Assembly: GCA_024449915.1 (NCBI GenBank)
Contig: JAMZAV010000433.1
Span: 186,001-250,000, forward strand
Length of the DNA: 64,000 bases
From: Sweltsa coloradensis
Taxonomy: Eukaryota > Arthropoda > Insecta > Plecoptera > Chloroperlidae
Direction: 5' to 3'
A program made the translations under genes and the position numbers. Of this stretch, positions 58,549 through 64,000 are shown piece after piece. Numbering within the stretch: the stretch's first letter is position 1; every line of letters begins with the position of its first letter. The notes below the pieces were generated by a model. The model did no database searches and was not told the DNA's origin. It saw nothing but the letters and a program-made list of their open reading frames with translations.

Positions 58549-61500
58549 ATATACAGTTAGTAAGGACATCACTAAGGGGGAAAAGGAAAGTGTTTATACA
58601 GATCCCATTCTAACACAGCAGGAAATATTTTGATGGTATCGACAAGTATTTTTTCACCATTAAGTACTAATTACTTATTTCGACCCGGTTAGAGTATGAA
58701 TCGATATTTGGTGACATCCCCTCATCACTTAATTCTACTGTATGTATGGAAAAACACTCATTCATGACGTTTCGATGGTGGCATTAAAAGGTTCTATTTC
58801 TATTCTTAGGAATCACCTTTATGGTCTAAACATGTAATTTTTTAATTGTATTATTATTACTCATTTTTGTATTTGTATTTAAATTTTAAACCTTTTTCTT
58901 AATTGTTGTTAATCAATGTATGTTATTTTTATTCTGTGTCCTTTGGCAATTGTATTTGTACAACAGAGTTTTGCTTTACTGAAAAATATAAGTTCTCTCT
59001 CTCTTGGATCAGTGAGATATCGGAAAATTTTAGAGCAATAATTAATATTTACTGATATCATGAAAACGATTTAACCAAAAGCTTATGCAGGGATTGTAAT
59101 AACAAAAATGCGAAATGCGCTTAGAGTATAGAGTGCAGCAAAAGAGAAAATACCGTTAAATGATTCCACATGTTTGAAACATCTGCTAAATAAAGCCGAT
59201 AGTATTGTGGCGAACTCGAAAATGTTTATTTATCGTGCACATATGAAGGTAAAGTGATTAAAGCTCAGATCATATGTGCTCAATGATAGGTCAATCATGA
59301 TGTAGAATGCCAGTTAATTGTTTCAAATTTACTTAAATAACTTTGTGTGTCCGTAGCTTTTAATTAAACTTACTTTCAATAACTTTATTCCCTGAAAATT
59401 ACGTGCCATTCGCGAAAACGCCATTTCGTTTCCTCGACGTTGTTGTAAGATTCAAGTTTATTTTATTGTTGCTTCGTTGCTTCTCGAATTCATTTTTTTA
59501 GAATTGAATATTGAATTTGTAAAAGAAAATGTTTCAATTTGATTCTGAGCTGAGATAAATTGGGTTTGAAGAAATCTCTCTCAAGAATCCATTTATTTAA
59601 GTAGAAACCATAATATTTTATCGGCATTGTAGAAACCAAGTGTATTTCAGATCAGTTTTAATTTATTTTATTTTAAGGGAAATTAAATATTTGTTATACC
59701 CAGTAAACTATTACACGCAACTCACAAACATTCAGTGGGAGAAATGGGCACTGATAAATCTACTGTTGAGTGCCCTAAAACAACACTTACTAACTAACTA
59801 AACTAAATAAAGCATAAAGATATCAAATTGAATTTTAAACACTGAAATCGTTCGTTTAAATACTTAAAACAACTGTGCTTACCAAGAACTTTGATTGTTA
59901 ATATTATTATAAAATATTCCGAAGTAAACCTGAAACTAGATTTTCAAAAATAAAACAATTCTATATTATGAAAACGCATTGGACATATTTATTTCATTTA
60001 AACAGTATATTTCCATAGAGGATTTCTTTTTTACAAAAATACAAAGTGGATCTCTCCACGAAAGATGTGTATGTGAAAGTTTTGATAGCGTGGGTAGTCG
60101 AATGATTGAATGATCAGCATTTTACACAAATGTTCATATTGAAGCTCAAGCAATTAGTATCAGTTTGTTTTCTTAGGCACGTTTGAGGAAAGCACAATTA
60201 TTATTGAACAGTGTTTAAATGGATATAGAATCTTACAAACCTTCTCTTTGTAAAACTTGTTCCGCATCGTTTGAATTACCTCATCAATCAAATCGATTAA
60301 TATAACGCAAACAAAGAGAAGTGTGTGGCAATGATGTTTGGAGATATCTCTCTTCAAATTCCTGATTAACAATATTTTCAGAGCGTTTTTCCCTGATTAC
60401 TCCCCACCGAGGGGGTGGGGGTAGGGGGTGGTATGACAGGGGGAACCGCGTGAAGGTTTTAATGGAGAAATATTAATTGGCCTAATTGGGTTGTTTGATA
60501 GACATAAACTGTCATTGCAGTTGATTTATGTGTAAGACTTTCTCTTATTCTCTAATTAGTGTTCACCTCCCCCAGTGAAAACGTCGCTTTGGGGCTGTTA
60601 GCTAACAACAAACTTCAAGGTTGTGAAATCAATAACTATTGTGGTTGGCGCCGACGATATTATACCTACGCTTTGATGTCATGTTTTGGTTTTCTGATAA
60701 TGGAAGCGAATCTATCTTGAAATTGTGTGTGAAGGTGTTTGTTTATGTTCACCCTATACGGCCGAGACTAACATAGGCCTATAACCGTAAATTTCGCAGA
60801 TATCATGGGAACAAAATTAAATACATAACATCATTTAAATTTACTTTCTTTAACGCTCAACAAATCAATTACATAGATAATTTTGTGATTGGCTAAAATA
60901 CCACTGGATAATCAACCATTTATCCTTGCGTAACAACAACGCAATTGTTTACTCCCTGGCTCTTGGAATAAGCTTGCATAAAAGTTATACCAAATGTCTT
61001 CTGCCTCCTCATCTACACACTTATTAATTTATTACTAATTTACTTAAAATGTTAAGTATTTACAACATATGGCTTGGTTTCATTTAACCTAGGGGGTGTG
61101 TAGGTAGAATACATGCTCGACGTTCGATTGATTTATTTCGTTTCTATTATTATTAAGAGGGGGGGGGCCTTCTTTCCATGAATTTATTTGTAGAATTTTG
61201 ATGTGAAAAATTACTTTCATATAGCTTTTCGTATTCCATATTCTTATTTATTACGTATCTTGTTTTTAATAGTGTGGCTATAATTTTCCGTTAAATGTAA
61301 ACAAAGAGCACTTTTTGTCGTTTCCATTATAAACTTGAAACATTGGAGTCTCGTTAGAACTGCGCCTATTGTTGTGTTGATTTGAAATTTGCATCTGACA
61401 GCAAATGCTTTTCATTGCTTAATTCCGTCTTATAAGAAATTGTTATTTAGTAACTTTAAAAAAAAATAAATTATTATTATTTCATGCCTGAACCTGCAGG

Positions 61501-62364
61501 TTATAAGTGGCTAATGCAATATTGATTGGTTGTGACTCATCTTGATTATGTCCTCAAAGAGCTTCCGACCCTCCTTCGAACAAGTAACTTGCTCCTCTAC
61601 AACTCGCCAATTATGATCCGCTTATAACTCTAATATCCATAACAATCAAAGTGCTCCATTAGCAAAATAGTGATTCGAGTTCCATCGAGTCCACTTCTGT
61701 CACCCCTCGTGTCCTTGTCGCTACCCCTAGCACACACGCCCCTGCTTGCATTCGACCATAATAACACGCAGCATGACAAATAGCAAAATGGAAATCGTTT
61801 TTGCGCCGTTCCGTTTATTACACAGAATATTGTTAAACTGTTTATGTTTCTATTAAAATTATGTTATAAATACAAAGGTCGAGAATATTTGGTATTTGTG
61901 CGTCTCATCTTTTGGCAACAAAGACAATTTGAAGAATCAATGCAACTTGAAACCCAACTTCGTATCTTTTTCCTCACCAAGGATCGAACCGGAAACTTAT
62001 ATTCATGGTTTATCATGCCGAGGCCACTGACTTTTTACAAATGTTGTGAAGATAATATCATAATAATATGTATTTTCATACCCAACAAACAAATTATAAT
62101 GTTTTCAACGCAAGCTACCAGAGTAACTAAAAGATGCAATTGACTTACATAACGAACGTAAAAGCATTCTGATTTGAAAAAATCAACTACAGTTTTACCT
62201 ATTTTTTAAGGTATTCATAAGAAGATAGAAACTAAAAAGTTGCGACACATTTTAAGTGGAAACATAATCTCAAAAATATTATGCCAAGGAGTAGGACACT
62301 TAAGCACATATCTTTGTATCAACTGTTATTTAATCTAAAGGTGGACACAACATACAGATCAACC
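58549..62364. other. Anonymous A+T-rich DNA
   Basis: No gene is supported. G-rich runs lie at 60410-60440 and 61157-61165. A 99-codon plus frame (61844-62143) is not recognised. Confidence 0.5.
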
Positions 62365-62939
62365 TTAAGGCTATTGTACCACCTCTGGCCGATAATTTGA
62401 AAGTCGAAGAAACATGTCTGAAAAGTTTGCTGAATGAAAGAAGGCCTTTCAAATAACAGAAAAAAAATTGTGAATTTTTTTGGGCGGGACATAACCTCAC
62501 TTTTGGAAATTAGATTTAGATTTTTGGACAAAAGTGTAATATACAAGACTAGTTCAAAATTAAATTTTGAGAATCGGTTTTCTGGACATAGTTCCTAAAC
62601 CTTTAGCTATACTTGACTATAGCTAAAAATGTTTCTAAAAATTCCTACACCAACTGTTATCTTCAGACAACTTTTTTTAGCTATATTCAGGTTCTAGATG
62701 AAGGTGTTTAGATACTATGTCCAGAAAACCGATTCTCAAAATTTAATTTTAAACTAGTCTTGTATATTACACTTTTGTCCAAAAATCTAAATCTAATTTC
62801 CAAAAGTGGGGTTATGTCCCGCCAAAAAAATTCACATTTTTTTTCTGTTATTTTAAAGGCCTTCTTTCATTCAGCAAACTTTTCAGACATGTTTCTTCGA
62901 CTTTCAAATTATCGGCCAGAGGTGGTACAATAGCCTTAA
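62365..62939. mobile_element. Foldback element, copy 2 (567 bp) with TTAA on both sides
   Basis: The element is 62369-62935, from ggctattgtaccacctctgg to ccagaggtggtacaatagcc. It is flanked by TTAA at 62365-62368 and 62936-62939, the duplication left by piggyBac-type transposases. The surrounding ccttaagg is itself palindromic, so the exact border is uncertain. Outer arms match copy 1 (41530-42165) with only a few substitutions over about 230 nt. The centre is degraded and the loop seen in copy 1 is lost. No coding capacity; a 75-codon minus frame is incidental. Confidence 0.9.
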
Positions 62940-63211
62940 GGTAATATTGAAGCTGCACATTTCATAATGGATAGTCTACATCGAGAATATTATCAATGGT
63001 GATGCACGCTTGCTACCGGTGCAGTTAAGCCCTGCACAGATTGGCTTAGGCGGATAGTAATGACATTAGAGTGGCGATCACTGACCCAGTCCCAGGGTGT
63101 AATGCAATATACCCCTAATGCTGTTATCAGGTGGGTACATTTACACTTCCACAGATTATGTGTTTAGTGGTGTAATGCAATATGGCTGACAGTGTAACTA
63201 TTCTGTTTTAG

Positions 63212-63274
63212 AAACCAGCGATATGAGGAGTTTGAGATGCCGGCGTCGAAAGTCAAAGACACAACCAACATTGG
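63212..63274 (+). CDS. Candidate internal exon of an unidentified host gene
   Basis: 63 nt bounded by an acceptor (ttctgttttag, AG at 63210-63211, with ctgac as possible branch point upstream) and a donor gtgagt (63275-63280). With one base completing the previous codon, 20 codons are open and two bases remain, so both flanking introns would be phase 2 and the exon could be skipped without a shift. The peptide includes RYEEFEMPASKVKD, charged and protein-like. I do not recognise the family. No neighbouring exon was found in the window. Another frame is also open, which lowers certainty. Confidence 0.5.
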
Positions 63275-63280
63275 GTGAGT

Positions 63281-64000
63281 CTCACGCATATCGTTCCACT
63301 TCGTGTTTGTGAAGTTTTATATTGATGGGTAGCTTCAGTTCAGTTAGTGTTGTTCTTTCGTCCAAGTCCTGAACGACAACTTATTTCTTTATTATATGCA
63401 ATGTGAATTTAAATTTAAGAACCGTAATCGATAAACTTATTTGAACACTCTGTACACAATTTGCCTCCAAAAATTGGGAAAAATACCAGATCGTGGACTA
63501 TATATTTCAATCAAAACACTGTGCATACAAATAAAAATGGATGAACACAGAAGTTTAAAGTGCGTTGCTTAACTAATGAGTAATCGTTAATTATTTGGAA
63601 ATCAAAATCCAGTAAATTTCTAATAAACCATAAGTTAATTAATAGTGCAACTCAAAAACAAAACACTTAAGGAGTGAGCAACAAATTAAAACTTCTTTTC
63701 GAAGAACACATTACACTAATTGTATCATCACGTAATGCCACTGCAAGTTATCACTTGTAATTGGGGATTCTATCGTGCTGCGACAAAGTCCTCTTCTACA
63801 TTCTCTGTAATAAATCTTACTCAAACGTTTTCATTATTCAAACGGCAAGTCATTTGGTCGGCGAGGAGCGCTGAAATGACTGCACGAAGGCAGGAAAGAC
63901 TTGATTACTACAAGTGATGCTCTCACAAACTTCATTAATTACGAAGGTATCTTAAACGGGTGCTACTTAAAAAAAAGAAAAAACTTGTTAACGAAACGGT
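63281..64000. other. Anonymous DNA, perhaps intron of the candidate gene
   Basis: A+T-rich. A 65-codon plus frame (63720-63917) ends in a charged stretch (EMTARRQERLDYYK) but lacks a good acceptor, so I do not call it an exon. Confidence 0.4.

Noticed and set aside
63720..63917. Second host exon near the window end
   Set aside because: Good-looking charged C-terminus, but no convincing polypyrimidine-AG acceptor and only a weak donor.

Overview
This window looks like non-coding, repeat-rich nuclear DNA from an invertebrate animal. It is A+T-rich (about two thirds by eye). It carries a Ty3/gypsy LTR retrotransposon, tRNA-derived SINEs, a Penelope-like fragment with a GIY-YIG endonuclease, a TTAA-flanked foldback element, minisatellites and one plausible spliced exon. 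There is no operon, no Shine-Dalgarno pattern and no long intact host ORF. I cannot fix the phylum from sequence alone.

Layout. 1-9 kb: A+T-rich DNA with two degraded SINE copies in opposite orientation (1700-1870 and 2374-2515), a 39-bp minisatellite (3775-3971), a CACCGT hexamer tract (6461-6630) and the shorter copy of a repeat family with short inverted ends (8493-9023). 9-31 kb: anonymous DNA with scattered copies of a repeat that begins TGGTGGAGGTGCCGGG (eight occurrences in the window), the longer inverted-end copy with an internal 174-bp duplication (17601-18370), and two fuller SINEs (27010-27269 and 29285-29556). 31.1-31.95 kb: the Penelope-like remnant, bounded by inverted repeats of about 110 bp. 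36-46 kb: 51-bp, 75-bp and 31-bp tandem arrays, a perfect 42-bp-arm hairpin (38471-38569), a CpG-rich promoter-like stretch (39690-39930) and a 636-bp foldback element (41530-42165).

The largest unit is an LTR retrotransposon of about 12 kb at 46496-58548. Its LTRs are about 0.98 kb, start TGTCA and end TGACA, and are flanked by the 4-bp repeat ATAT. The inside carries broken gag, protease, reverse transcriptase, RNase H and integrase reading frames in Ty3/gypsy order, then an unexplained stretch of 3.7 kb before the 3' LTR. The pattern of differences between the LTRs suggests that part of the damage may be sequencing or assembly error.

58.5-64 kb: anonymous DNA, a second foldback copy flanked by TTAA (62369-62935), and a 63-nt exon candidate (63212-63274) with good acceptor and donor sites. 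That exon is the best host-gene evidence. Much of the window may be intron or intergenic DNA of that unidentified gene.
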